From: Symbiodinium natans
Taxonomy: Eukaryota > Sar > Dinophyceae > Suessiales > Symbiodiniaceae
DNA length: 64,000 bases
Assembly (NCBI GenBank): GCA_905221605.1
Contig: CAJNDS010002609.1
Coordinates: 62,001-126,000 of the forward strand
Direction of reading: 5' to 3'
Shown: in pieces, positions 1 through 11,305 of the stretch
How positions within the stretch are numbered: the stretch's first letter is position 1
Layout: each line of letters starts with the position of its first letter
Position numbers and translations under genes: made by a program
Notes under the pieces: model-generated
Database searches by the model: none
Seen by the model: only the letters and a program-made list of their open reading frames with translations
What the model was told of the DNA's origin: nothing

Positions 1-2905
1 TTAGTAAACACCCACACGCAACGACGCTCCAGCCTTACAAACGCGCACGCGAATTTGAGTAACAGGGCCTGACCGGTACCCACCCACTGGATCAACATCG
101 CACACCATGGGCCAAGAAGGGGTGACCCCTTAAACACGATAAAAGCACCATCCAAACAACTAACCCCAAAAACAGATGAGACACATCAAATACGAATTCA
201 CAGGAAAATCTCTATTTCCTTTGTGAACTTTTATGCGTTAATGGGAAAACGTGTTGTGTATCTGCTCTGTGTCCTCTACAGTTTGCTATACTTTGACAGG
301 AGAACATCTAGCCTAGTTCCTCTGCATGCTCCTGTATTTACCTATTTCCTCAGTTTAGAGTCGTTGAAAACCTCGCGCTTAAGGTGTTTCTTGGGCTTTG
401 GTGGGCTTGGTGTAGGGCGTGGCTGTTGCTTGCAGCTACCTGCCACACCCTGCTAAACCCTATGGCTTCTAAGCGTGTGCAGAAAACTTCCATTTCCTCT
501 AAACCTCGGCTTCCTTGTGCGTGCGACACAAGAACGGATCGGAAACCTGTGTTCGATTCTATTTCAGTCGCAAACCTCCAGTCTGCAGCACAATAGTCTA
601 GGCATGCAAAAGTGTGTGTTTTGGCCCCGGGGGGGGGTCGCAGCAGGGATCCCTTGATCCCTGAACGCTCCCTGATGGAAACCTCGCATAAGGTCAGCAG
701 ACCACCCACGGGTTGCCATGATGGGCTGCAGACAGCGTCTTCACCAGGTCCTTCTCACGAACCAGCTCCATCGTGACATCCTCACAATAAGGAGATTTCC
801 CAAAATAGGGTGCCCTTTTTAGGGGGGAGTCCTGGTTTAGAAGGCTTGGACGATTTTTGGGGTAAATAGAAATTACGGGTGCCCTCGGCAACCCTCCCCC
901 CCCTTCCCTCCAGAGATCTCGCCCAAACAAAGCCCCCAAGAAGGAGGCGCCTGTCGGGTGAAGATCTGACACGTGAAGTCTCCCAGCCTCACACATGGAA
1001 AAAACGCGGAAAAGGAGAACTTTTTAACGCCACAAGAAACACACACGCCACACATTGCGCAGATTTTGTACAAGAAGACAGAGGTCCGAGTTCCAATCTC
1101 ATTGGTGTCTGTGTTGCCTTCCTCGGGCAGACTGCCAAATCCCAAGCTCACAACACCACTGCCCACTTCAAACCGGGTAGGGCTGGCTCCCGGTTGCGCA
1201 CCATCTCGGGATACAGCGAGGTAAACACCTCCCAGGCAAACATCAAGCAAACACCGAGGCAGACTTGGGGCACGCATCATATGCCGTGCCTGCGCGAAGC
1301 GGTGCTTGAAATCCAAGTCCAGCATGAGATCCACCATGAGGTTGGTCCTTACAGGTAAAGAGGCCCTGAAAGGCTCAGAGAGGACTTGTGGATGCGAGAG
1401 AGCACCTCTTACTCTGAGCCACCCAGCTCCAGCTTGCGCACCGAGGGCTCCATCAAATGCGAATGCCTCAACCCAGGCCCGTAATTACACACACTACACA
1501 ACACAAGATACACACAGCTAGCAGAGAAGAGTACAAAAGAAGAAGTGCTGGCAGCTCGGCCTGAGCAAGACCTCCACGGCACTTTGGCCCTGCAAAATCG
1601 GAGAGCTCCAAAGGAGAATATCACTCAGGGAAATGGCAGGAAAATACAAGAGGAATACAAGTATGTGCTCCAAATATTGCCAAACTGTTCAGGTACCGCC
1701 TGGACAAAGAGGCTTCGGTCCAAAAAGACCTGCAGGGACCCTGCATCGACTCTGCCGCGTTTGCCAGAAGCAGGGGGGGCATCCGTAGCCTGGCCAATGA
1801 TCTTGCGGAGACCATCCTCGTGACTTCGGAATGAAGCAGCTGCTAAAAAAAAACAGTTTCTAGTTGTTGTAGAAGCTCCACAGTTCCAACATATTCCACA
1901 TTCTTTCAACTTGTCCCGAGGCTCCGACATGAAAGCCACCTAAGTTCAGCAGCCACTCGAAGTTGGTCTCCAATGCCTCTCCGTGCTCCCAAAGCCGCAA
2001 CAGAAAGGATGATGTCGTCGCTTCTGTTCTTTGCATGTGGCCCAGCGTTGCTTAAGTTGCTTATCCCGACCTGTAAATGCTTCTCTGCCAAAGCAATCGC
2101 AGATGGACCCACATGCATGCGCAAGGGGCTGCCACCTGATCGCCGCTGACACGCGTGCAAGTTTCAGAAAGAAACAAGCAAGTTGCATGACAGATCACTT
2201 TGGGGACCCCACGGAGAGACTCGCCGCTGGCACCAACGAGCGCCATGACCCCGGCCTGCGCAGACCGCACTTTTTTTCACCCAGAGCCAGCAGAGCTGAG
2301 GGTGGTAGACTATGACTCTGGAAGGCTATTGGAAGCTCGTCTGAGCAGTCGATTTTTCAAGCACAGACACCACATTCGAAGATCCCCAGGCGCCGCTGTC
2401 ATGCGCCGCTGCGCGGGCAAGGCTGCAGACATCTCCGAGAATGTGGTGAGACCCCGCGCAAACCCTGATTCAGGGTTTGCACCGTGTACACAGGGTGCAC
2501 AGAGCCTGCAGCTCAAGCTCCGGCTCGGCATACCTGCAATGAAAATATTGCCAGGTCTTTCGAAACATTGAAGCGAAGTAGAAGGACGCTGCATGACAGC
2601 GCTACCTGTCAGAACAGTGCTCCAGTGTTAAACCGAATGCAATGCACAGCAGCCCGGCACCTGCTCAGCATGCGCACGCTGATGCACCTAGTGCTGGTCC
2701 GATGCAACTCGTGTATCAGGACACGGACAGCCACCCACGTTGACCCGTGTGCTCTCTTGGTTCTGGTGATCAGCCATTTCCGAATCCCTCTACAGGCAGC
2801 GACATGTGTTTCACTGCGTCGAGGCACTGCATCTAGCCCGTCGACGACCTACGCGAATGATAGCCAAAAGCAACTACAGAACACACATGTTGGCGCAAGA
2901 CGCTG
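1..2905. other. Spacer with unresolved minus-strand exon fragments
   Basis: No known family is recognisable here. On the minus strand several short open stretches have protein-like composition, near 715-800 (contains EDVTMELVREKDLVKTL), 1240-1337 (contains MLDLDFKHRFAQARHM) and 1740-1840. They could be exons of a gene lying downstream of the dUTPase array, but no continuous model can be built. I see no RNA gene and no clear repeat. Confidence 0.3.
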
Positions 2906-2914
2906 CTGAGCAGC

Positions 2915-4456
2915 TGGCCTTGTCCGATACCCCGGTGCTTCCAAAGCCGCCACTGCCTCGCAGCGTCTCGTCCAGGGTCCTGGAATCCGAAGTTTGAAGC
3001 GTTAGAATGCCACGCCCCAAGTGAAACTTCATAAAAATGTCCCCACGAACAACAAAGCGCAACAGTCATTAGAATCACTTGTGGAGGAGGGGGAGGGGAG
3101 AAAGGGGGGGAGATGGGGTGGAGGGGGCAGAGGGAGGGGGAGCCCCCACTGGCCAACAACAAGTGAGGAAAGCTTAAATGAAATCCACCCACACGCCACC
3201 ACCGGGTGGAGGTGGGCAATAGGCACTAAACGCCCCGAGCCCTTGAAGGTTTGCAGGAAGCAGGCTTTCCCAGCTGACCCTACGCTACTGCACCCCTTCG
3301 ACCAAGTTCCTGCTGGCAATAAGATGGCAGTTGCCAGCAGCCGGCGAGGACGACGCAGCATTGTATGGGCACATGAAAAAATGCCAACACTTTTGAAACT
3401 GGATCACAAGGTGACAATCTGGGACTCTAGCAACATGCAACCCGCATGCGCAAGTGAGTACTTCTGCCGAGGCGCTCCACTTCCTGGCAACCAACGGTGC
3501 TGATCTTCCTCAAACGTTCACGCGCATTTCAGTGACTGCTGCAAGCCACATGCAAACCACGCACATGCATGCCTAAGTGCAACCGCAGGAACTCCAGAAT
3601 CAGCTGCGCAATCCGGTCGCCAATGGCGACGGAGAAGTCCTGATGGGATCTGAGAAAACCGCAAGGGAACCCACATGCAATCCTGCAGTACCGGGGCGGG
3701 TCCTCGGCGCCGTGGTTGAAGAGGACCACACCAACCTGCACTATGTTGCCGTGGACAGCGACCACCTCTGGCAAACATGGAGCAGGCGGCGCACACCTCC
3801 CCACGGTAGTCATAGTCCACCACGCCTGCTCCAGCCTGTATCCTCAGCCACCAAGAAGGAGGTGGGAAGCTCCACGTCACATTCCCACGCTGCAGCCAAG
3901 GGTCATCTTCTTCACCGCAAGACCAGAGCGTGGCGCGACCCGGGCGTAGGTGCCCTGACCGCACACAACTGACCAAGCCCCTCTCCCACTGCCCCAGCCC
4001 TGTTTCCAGTAATGTCGCCATCTCAGATCTGCATCGCTACGAATGTCACTGCGAGTGACACCGAAAGAAGCACCAAAAACATGCGCAAACATGTGCAAAG
4101 GACAGACCCGTGGACACACCTCGCCTCCGGAATGGCAATAGACAGGCCGGTCTTCACGACGCCCTCTCATGATCACGTGGTGTTATGCAGGGCTATCCCA
4201 CGCGAGATAGCACGAGATAGCCCAGGGCTGCATCAAAACGCAACTGACTCACGATCCCAACCTTGCCGCCGGCGGGGATCACTGTCTCTTCTGCAGCCGA
4301 CAAGTCAAAGCCGGCTGCTGCCTCATACCGCGCAACACAAACTGTCTTTCTATTGGACTGCAACTTCCCGACTTCGGCGTTAGCCCCTTGCGGCTGAGCG
4401 GCGGCGGAACCGCGCACTGGCAAGACGGCTGCTGCGCTGAGCCTCTTCACCCGCAT
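2915..4456 (-). CDS. DUT: dUTPase (dUTP pyrophosphatase), tandem copy 1
   Basis: Hydrolyses dUTP to dUMP and pyrophosphate, keeping uracil out of DNA and supplying dUMP for thymidylate synthesis. Family motifs lie in order on separate minus-strand micro-exons: start and MRVKRLSAAAVLPVRGSA (4403-4456); motif 1 AAAGFDLSAAE (4262-4321); VKTGLSIAIPE (4125-4163); motif 2 GTYARVAPRSGLA (3889-3954); motif 3 GVVDYDYRGE (3797-3835); VGVVLFNHGAE (3703-3735); motif 4 GDRIAQLILE (3584-3639); KISTVGCQEVERL (3468-3508); motif 5 RGSGGFGSTG (2931-2960). Joined, they follow the usual trimeric dUTPase order at near-normal length. Donors are GT, GC and one GA-like. The Asp usual in the TDL segment is Gly, as in the other copies. 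The ATG at 4454-4456 fits the family N-terminus, although open frame continues upstream. The last junction and the stop are not resolved. It is the most 3' copy of a tandem array. Confidence 0.88.
3085..3142 (+). repeat. G-rich tract inside the last dUTPase intron (copy 1)
   Basis: The plus strand carries repeated runs of three to seven G between exon 8 and the motif-5 exon of copy 1. A longer related tract lies at the matching place in copy 2, so the feature was duplicated with the gene. The runs satisfy the simple G-quadruplex pattern, on the strand opposite to the gene. Confidence 0.7.
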
Positions 4457-4754
4457 GGCCTCAGAGCAACTGCAGCAATCTTCCGCCAGCAGATGGCTCA
4501 GAGACGCATTCTCGTTCCACGTTCAAAAACCAGATGGCCTTGCCTCGGGCGTTGGAATGGCCGGAGCCTCATCTTCTCAAGTACGGCCATGGCATAACCC
4601 CGACGCCACAACTGCGACAACTGCGGAGGAACCGAGGTGTGTACCACATCCACACGTGGTCCCGTTTGCTCTCTTTCAACCTTGCAGCCACATAAGGCAA
4701 GGCACGTATGGCGCTGGCTTCTGCACTGGCGCATCTGGCAAGCAGTCTGGCAGC

Positions 4755-6901
4755 ACGCCTTGTCCGACACCCCTGTGCTTCCAAAGCCGCCACTGCCTCG
4801 CTGGGTCTCGTCCAGACACCTGAAAGCTCCACTGGCAAAGCCCTGTCCCGTCATGTCCCGCCTAGATTTGCGCGGACGTACGTTTCTGGTCGGAGGCGCT
4901 GCTGACTAGCCGGACAGACAACGAGTGCACCGAAGGTTTTGCACTTCCCGCTGACACTGCAAGCCTTTTAAGCTAAAGCAATCAGGGCTTCAGGTGTCCT
5001 CAACAAACCTGAACGTCCCGCAAGCTCACATGCGCTGCGAGTTGTCAAGGCTTCGGGTACGGGTCGGCTGCTCCCCCCGACATCTTCTTCCTCGACCCGC
5101 GGTCGCTTGTATCTGATTTTAGGGGTGTGCCAGCAGTGGTGTTTGGTTACGGGGTTTCGGGGCCACTTGTAAGTTTGAAAGCTTGACTCTAAACTGTCTG
5201 CAAACTATACACTATTATAAGAATCGATATGTCCTTGTGAGTGCACGTAACGAAGGCCATTAATGTGTGCCACTTGCCCGGGGGCGAGGTCCTGCAAAAA
5301 GGCAGACGGGTTTGCCTCTCACCCATCCCCGAAGAACCTACGACTCTCACATGCAGATTCGGGAAACTGGAAAGTGTGGATTCGAGAAACTGCGGACTCG
5401 GGAATCGCGAAGTTTTCTGAAAGCACCTTGGACATGAATATTATCATAACCCGATCCCACACACCTCCTGCCCAACCCACCCCCTAGCTTGGGCAGTTTC
5501 CTGAATCGCGCGGTTTCCTGAGTCGAGCAAAGCCACCGTCCTAAATCGGACTAGACCACAGAGTTTCCGAATCGCGCTCCGTGCCACCAATGCGCATTGA
5601 GCAAATTGTGTGCCCCATGCCCATACCGATGAGAACGTCAGCAACAGGGGTGGTTGGGGGGGCCGGGGGGGCGGGGAGGGGGGAAGGGGTGGGAAGGGGG
5701 GAAGGGAGATGGTGGGGTGGAGGGGGGGGGGGGGGCCGGCCAACAAAAAGTGAGGAAAGCTTAAAATGACACCCACACGCCCACCGGGTAGAGGCAGGCA
5801 ACAGGCACCAAACGCCCTGAGCCCTTGAAGCATCGCAGGAAACAGACTTTCCGAGCTGACCCTCTTCACCCGCCACATGCATAAACGGGCCAAGTTCCTG
5901 AACTTGAAACTGGATGACAAGGTGACAATCTGGGACTCCAGCAACATGCAACCTGCATGCGCAAGTGAGTACTTGTGCCGAGGCGCTCCACTTCCTGGCA
6001 ACCAACGGTGCTGATCTTCCTCAAACGTTCACGGGCACTTCAATGACTGCTGCAAGCTAGATGCAGACCATGCACATGCATGCCTAAGTGCAACCGCAGG
6101 AACTCCAGAATCAGCTGCGCAATCCGGTCGCCAATGGCGACGGAGAAGTCCTGATGGGATCTGAGAAAACCGCAAGGGAACCCACATGCAATCATGCAGT
6201 ACCAAAACGGGTCCTCGGCGCCGTGGTTGAAGAGGACCACACCAACCTGCACTATGTTACCGTGGACAGCGACCACCTCTGGCAAACATGGAGCAAGCGG
6301 CGCACACCTCGCCACGGTAGTCATAGTCCACCACGCCTGCTCCAGCCTGTATCCTCAGCCACCAAGAAGGAGGTTGGAAGCTCCACGTCACATACCCACA
6401 CTGCAGCCAAGGGTCATCTTCTTCACCGCAAGACCAGAGCGCGGCGCGACCCGGGCGTAGGTGCCCTGACCGCACACAAGTGAATCGCTGCGAATGTCAC
6501 TGCGAGTGACAGCGCAAGCGGCACACACATGCGCAAACATGTGCAAAGGACAGACCCGTGGACACACCTCGCCTCCGGAATGGCAATAGACAGGCCGGTC
6601 TTCACGACGCCCTCATGATCAAGCGTTGTTATGCAAGGCTTCCCAGACGAGATAGCACGAGATAGCCCAGGGCTGCATCAAAACGCAACTGACTCACGAT
6701 CCCAACCTTGCCGCCGGCGGGGATCACTGTCTCTTCTGCAGCCGACAAGTCAAAGCCGGCTGCTGCCTCATACCGCGCAACACAAACTGTCTTTCTATTG
6801 GACTGCAACTTCCCGACTTCGGCGTTAGCCCCTTGCGGCTGAGCGGCGGCGGAACCGCGCACTGGCAAGACGGCTGCTGCGCTGAGCCTCTTCACCCGCA
6901 T
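4755..6901 (-). CDS. DUT: dUTPase, tandem copy 2
   Basis: Second copy of the same gene. Exons by comparison with copy 1: start exon to 6901 (ATG 6899-6901), motif 1 at 6707-6766, VKTGLSIAIPE 6573-6611, motif 2 6410-6475, motif 3 6308-6346, VVLFNHGAE 6214-6246, GDRIAQLILE 6095-6150, KISTVGC exon 5979-6019, motif 5 RGSGGFGSTG 4771-4800. All five signature motifs are intact and exon lengths equal those of copy 1. Introns differ by indels: intron 4 is shorter, and the last intron is about 1.2 kb, carrying an extra unrelated stretch (4870-5560) and a long G-rich tract. Only about 300 bp separate its motif-5 exon from the start of copy 1. Near-identical exons point to recent duplication or gene conversion. 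Stop position not resolved. Confidence 0.87.
5647..5735 (+). repeat. Long G-rich tract in the last intron of dUTPase copy 2
   Basis: Almost 90 bases are mostly G on the plus strand, with many runs of four or more and one run of about fourteen. It occupies the same intron position as the shorter tract in copy 1 and could form G-quadruplexes. Confidence 0.75.
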
Positions 6902-8213
6902 GGCCTCAGAGCAACTGCAACAATCTTCAGCCAGCAGACGGCTCAAAGACGCATTCTCGTCCCACGTTCAAAAACCAGATGGCCTTGCCTCGGGCGTTGG
7001 AATGGCCGGAGCCTCATCTTCTCAAGTACGGCCATAGCAGAGCCCCGACGCCACAACTGCGACAACTGCGGAGGAGGCAAAGGGAGAGGGAGGGAGAGAG
7101 CGAGAGGGGGGGCGTTGCGGGTCCGAAACCGAGGCGTGTGCGACATCTGCGCGCGGTCGCTTCTGCTCTCTTTCAACCTTGCATCAACACAAGGCAAGCA
7201 ACAGAAGGCAAGCCTTGTATAGGCGGGGCTCTTGGCACTGGAGCATCTGGCAAGCAGTCTGGAAGCACGCCTTGTCCGACACCCCTGTGCTTCCGAAGCC
7301 GCCACTGCCTCGCTGGGTCTCGTCCAGACACCTGAAAGCTCCACTGGCAAAGCCCTGTCCCGTCATTGTCCCGTCCCACCTAGATTTGCGCGGACTCATG
7401 TTTCTGGTCTTAGTCAGTAGCTCAGCTTGAGAAGCCCTCTTGCATACCTACAGCAACTCACGCAAGCATTGATACAGTTTAACAATCCTGCTGTTTAGTA
7501 GGATGTGGAATCCCTGAAAGGTCCACTAAACGCCCTGAGCAAGGTTTGCAGGAAACAGGCTTTCCGAGCTAACCCTCCGCCAGAGCTCATCTGCACCCAC
7601 CAACATGCATGAGCGGGCCAAGTTCCTGCTGGCAATAAGACGGTGGTTGCCAACAGCCGGCGAGGACGAGGCAGCATTGTATGGGCACATGATGTATATA
7701 TTCCTACGAAATTAAAACTGGATCACAAGGTGACAATCTGGGACTCTAGCAACATGCAACCCGCATGCGCAAGTGAGTACTTCTGCCGAGGCGCTCCACT
7801 TCCTGGCAACCAACGGTGCTGATCTTCCTCAAACGTTCACGGGCACTTCAATGACTGCTGCAAGCTAGATGCAAACCATGCACATGCATGCCTAAGTGCA
7901 ACCGCAGGAACTCCAGAATCAGCTGCGCAATCCGGTCGCCAGTGGCGACGGAGAAGTCCTGATGGGATCTGAGAAAACCGCAAGGGAACCCACATGCAAT
8001 CATGCAGTACCAAAACGGGTCCTCGGCGCCGTGGTTGAAGAGGACCACACCAACCTGCACTATGTTACCGTGGACAGCGACCACCTCTGGCAAACATGGA
8101 GCAGGCGGCGCACACCTCCCCACGGTAGTCATAGTCCACCACGCCTGCTCCAGCCTGTATCCTCAGCCACCAAGAAGGAGGTTGGAAGCTCCACGTCACA
8201 GACCCACGCTGCA

Positions 8214-8222
8214 GCCAAGGGT
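8214..8222. repeat. Target-site duplication, left copy
   Basis: The 9-bp word gccaagggt directly precedes the element. The same word is present once in the uninterrupted dUTPase copies (for example near 3894). Confidence 0.9.
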
Positions 8223-9172
8223 ATCACCACCCCTTAAGAAAAACACCGGAGGGGGGGGGGGGGACCCCCGCAGTTTTTTTTCGATTGGGGTCCTGGGGGG
8301 TTCGGTGTTTTTCCCTTGGTTTTCGCACCCGCACCTCGCCCAAAACCGAAGCCGAAAAACATTAAAAAAACCACGTTTGGGATTTCTAACCCATCAAGGA
8401 CTGGGCTTAAGGTGCATGTCGGGGTTCCGCTTAAACTCTTTTTCTGCAACTATTCTGGACTCTGCAATCCTGCCCTGTGCCAAAAACCGACTGACCAGGC
8501 AACGAGATACTGGACCCCTCGCTTCAAACTTTTCAAAAACAGGGCTTGATGTATATCTCGGGGCTCCACTTAACGTGTTCTTTGCGCCACTATTCTGGAT
8601 ACTGATCTTACACTGCCCAGAAAACGGGTGCAAAGGAGACGAGGCACTGGATCTTCACTTGATTATCAGGATGCATCTGAGATGTAGTTCTCTTCCACTC
8701 CCAAAACTGGCCGCCAGGATACGAAACAGACAAACACTTGAAGCCCTCACCTCGCAGACTTCCAAAAAAAATCCCTGGCCAAGGTCATTTCACGACGTAG
8801 CAATCGCAAGACTCGGGGCAATCCAACAATCAACGCACGCACCCACGCCTTCTAGCTTCCAAACCCCAAACAAAGGCTTAAACCGCCAAAATCCTGCGAG
8901 TACCCCGTTTGCCCAGAGAGAGTTTCTTTCTGCCGCTGTGGAACGCTGGCAGACCCAGCTCCGGGCTTCAGGTCCAAACTTGGGCTTAGACTCAAGCACC
9001 AAGCACCCAGCAAAACTTAAACTTTCCTATTGTAGGGGACTTATAGACCCAAAAAGTTTAAAGTTAACCCTACTGGGCTGCTCAGCCAAAAGTGCGGCCT
9101 TGTGGGTGCCTCCCTTGGGATCTGGACCAAAGTTTGAGGCTTTTAGGAGGTTTTCGGGTTCAGGATTGCTGC

Positions 9173-9707
9173 TTGTTTAAGGTTTCGCTTTCCCTGGTTT
9201 GAACTGAAGGGTTTAGGCCTTGGAGCTTAGGACGCGAGTATGTGTGTGTTTGTCCCTTTTGTTCTTGATCTTTATCTCTGGAAGGAGAGAGAAAAAAGGA
9301 AACCAAGTAAGGAACGCAGGGGGCACTAAATGGCCCTAAAAGCCTAAATTTCTCGTTCTATCTCGGGCTGCCGTACGTGCTCAAACCCGCGTGATTTGGC
9401 TTTTGTATCCGACATGCAAATTATATTTGCCCACTCTTTCCGAAAAGGAGCCAGGTTTGCTTCCTTTGCTCTTTCTGTTTGCTTGTTGTTTTCCTGGGTT
9501 TGGGGTTTAGGGCTTGGGTCCACCAGGGTTTAGGGGGTTTGGTGTTTAGCGCTTCTCTTGGTTCCCTACTTTGATTTCCTTCTTTCTCTCTTTCCAGAGA
9601 CAAAGGTCAAAACAAAAGGGACAACACACACACACACACATACACACTCGCGTCCTAAGCCCTAAGGCCTAAACACTTCAGTTGAAACCAGGGCATGCCT
9701 TAAACCC
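9173..9707. repeat. Long imperfect inverted repeat (arms about 140 bp)
   Basis: The arm at about 9173-9314 reads as the reverse complement of about 9565-9707. Shared landmarks in order are ccctggttt, gaactgaag, gtttaggcctt, gcttaggacgcgag, a TG/CA run, gtcccttttgtt and ctctgga followed by a purine run. The loop of about 250 bp holds telomere-like ggtttaggg words. It may be an older foldback element nested in the transposon. Confidence 0.75.
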
Positions 9708-10281
9708 TGACACCTATAATTCATGGTGGTGCCTCTGCCGTGTGGTATACGGTGTACAGAGAAATGTGTATCCACCCACTGCGCTACCCGGGTCCCCGTG
9801 CGATTCGGGTTGTCGAACCCTAAGCCCGAAAGCTTAAATGAGCAGTCAACCCTAAACCCTATACCTAAAAACCTCCAAAAGACTTTTGTCCAGACCCCAA
9901 GGGGGCCCAGCATGCCCCCGTTTTGGCTGAGCAGTCCAGTAGGGTAAACTTTAAACCTTTTGGGTCGATAAGTCCCTACAAAAGGCAAGATTAAGTTTTG
10001 CCGGGCGCTCGGTACCTGAGTTGGAGCCCAAGTTTGGACCTAAAGAATGTATATCCACTCCCTGAAAAGAGGCTAGATTCGTTTTTGGTTTTAAGGCAGA
10101 GGTTTTACGGTTTCAGAGTTGGGTTTGGGGCGTTTGGCAGGTTGAGGGTTTAGGGTTACTGTCTAAGGTTTTCGTTTTGGGTTTAGGGTTAAGGTCTGGG
10201 ATTTGTCAGGTTTAGGTTTAGGGCTTAGGGCTTGGTTATTGTAATGTTTCTATAAGTTTTCCTCTTCTTCCAGAGGCCAAG

Positions 10282-10680
10282 ACCTTGAAAACCATCAAAA
10301 TGGCAAGTTTTTGTGATTTTTGACTATTTGGCCTTCAGAAACCTTGAATTAAGGCCAAAACACAGGGATTGTCCCTAGTTTTGCCTTGGAAACCACCAAA
10401 ATGGCAAGTTTTTGTGATTTTTTGACCATTTTGGGCTTTCACAAACCTTGATTAATTAAGGCCAAAGCACAGGGATTTTCCCTCATTTGGCGGCCTTGGA
10501 AATGCCGAAATGGCCAATTTCAGGGATTTTGACCATTTTGAGTCTCACAAACCCTGAATTAAGGCAAAAACATAAGGTTTTTCGATAGTTTGGCGGCCTT
10601 GGAAACCACCAAAATGCAAATGTTTGTGATTTTTGACCATTTTGGGCTTTCACAAACCCTGAAGTAAAGTAAGTCCCTAG
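10282..10680 (+). repeat. Tandem repeat, four copies of a ~102-bp unit
   Basis: Units start near 10282, 10384, 10492 and 10595. Each runs through ccttgga, accatcaaaatggc or a variant, tttgtgattttt, gaccattttgggc, cacaaacc and an AT-rich tail ending in a cagggatt-like word. Copies differ by substitutions and small indels, so the array is not very recent. Confidence 0.8.
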
Positions 10681-11140
10681 ATTGGTGACAGGTGTACCGA
10701 ATGTTGTTCTCTGTTTCCCAACCGCTGTACGGGATTGTTTTACATACCTCGGCGATCCCTGGAGTGCCTTCCCGAGAATTTTAGTGGAATGCCCGCCGAA
10801 TCCTGCAGAGTATGCCTGGAGCGCCCTCACCCAAAAAAGCAAGCAGAGCAGAGAATCCCGCCCGCACAGAGAGTCCTACAACAAATCCCACAAGAGTGAC
10901 TACCCCAAAAAATCTTGCAGAGAATTCCGCAGGGTACCCCTGGAGTCAATCCTGCCGAGAAACCCACAAGCAACCCTGGAGCGCTCACGAGAGAAGCGAA
11001 TTATTGCGGAGTACCCGCCCGCACAGAATCCAGCTTCTCCGGGGGGCACTTAGGGATTCTCCAGGTCTCTGTGGGTAGGCACTCCACGTAAGGGGTCAAG
11101 CTTTAAGAAGAAACTCACGGGATCTCGGAAAGCCTTATAG

Positions 11141-11276
11141 AAAAACACCGCGGGGGTGGTAACCCGGGTTCGCCCCCCCACGGTGTTTTTTCTGTGTCTC
11201 CTGGCCGTGGAATGGGCCCAACCCTCCGAAAAACACCGCGGCCTCCAGCAGAAAGGTCACCACCCCCGCGGTGTTT
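11141..11276. repeat. Subterminal hairpins of the transposon, right end
   Basis: Two inverted pairs lie side by side: aaaaacaccg (11141-11150) with cggtgttttt (11181-11190), and aaaaacaccgcgg (11229-11241) with ccgcggtgtttt (11265-11276). The left end carries one related pair at 8239-8248 and 8303-8312. Confidence 0.8.
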
Positions 11277-11296
11277 TAGGTTAAGGGGGTGGTGAT

Positions 11297-11305
11297 GCCA
11301 AGGGT
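11297..11305. repeat. Target-site duplication, right copy
   Basis: gccaagggt directly follows the element and continues into catcttc, exactly as in the uninterrupted dUTPase copies. Confidence 0.9.

Larger units (their letters stand above)
8223..11296. mobile_element. 3.07-kb inverted-repeat DNA transposon, probably non-autonomous
   Basis: The left end begins atcaccaccccttaa and the right end finishes ttaagggggtggtgat, a terminal inverted repeat of about 15 bp. The similarity resumes further in through the word aaaacaccg. It is flanked by 9-bp direct repeats, and the empty site is preserved in the neighbouring dUTPase copies, which fixes both ends. Subterminal hairpins built from aaaaacaccg and its complement occur at both ends (8239-8312 and 11141-11276). 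Inside are a large inverted repeat (9173-9707), four tandem copies of a ~100-bp unit (10282-10680), a ~140-bp duplication (8402-8470 with 8542-8610) and telomere-like words (10140-10240). No transposase motif is visible. The long open frame starting at 8002 runs in from dUTPase sequence, so it is not the element's own gene. A 9-bp duplication is typical of Mutator-like elements; that assignment is an inference. Confidence 0.85.

Noticed and set aside
1783-1800. Words resembling the spliced-leader start (tccgtagcc)
   Set aside because: Only nine bases match and the following attttgg core is absent.
3577-3972. 131-codon plus-strand frames repeated at 6088 and 7896
   Set aside because: They are antisense to the dUTPase exons. 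Their repetition only reflects the gene duplication.
4498-4854. Open minus frame linking dUTPase motif 5 of copy 2 to the start of copy 1, suggesting a polyprotein
   Set aside because: The matching linker between copies 2 and 3 is broken by stops and indels in that frame, so separate genes are more likely.
8002-9180. 392-codon plus-strand open frame
   Set aside because: It starts in antisense dUTPase sequence and continues into the transposon across the insertion point, so it is a chance fusion, and it has no motif.
9720-9830. Possible tRNA-like fold in the transposon
   Set aside because: The T-loop and anticodon arm could not be matched to the cloverleaf.
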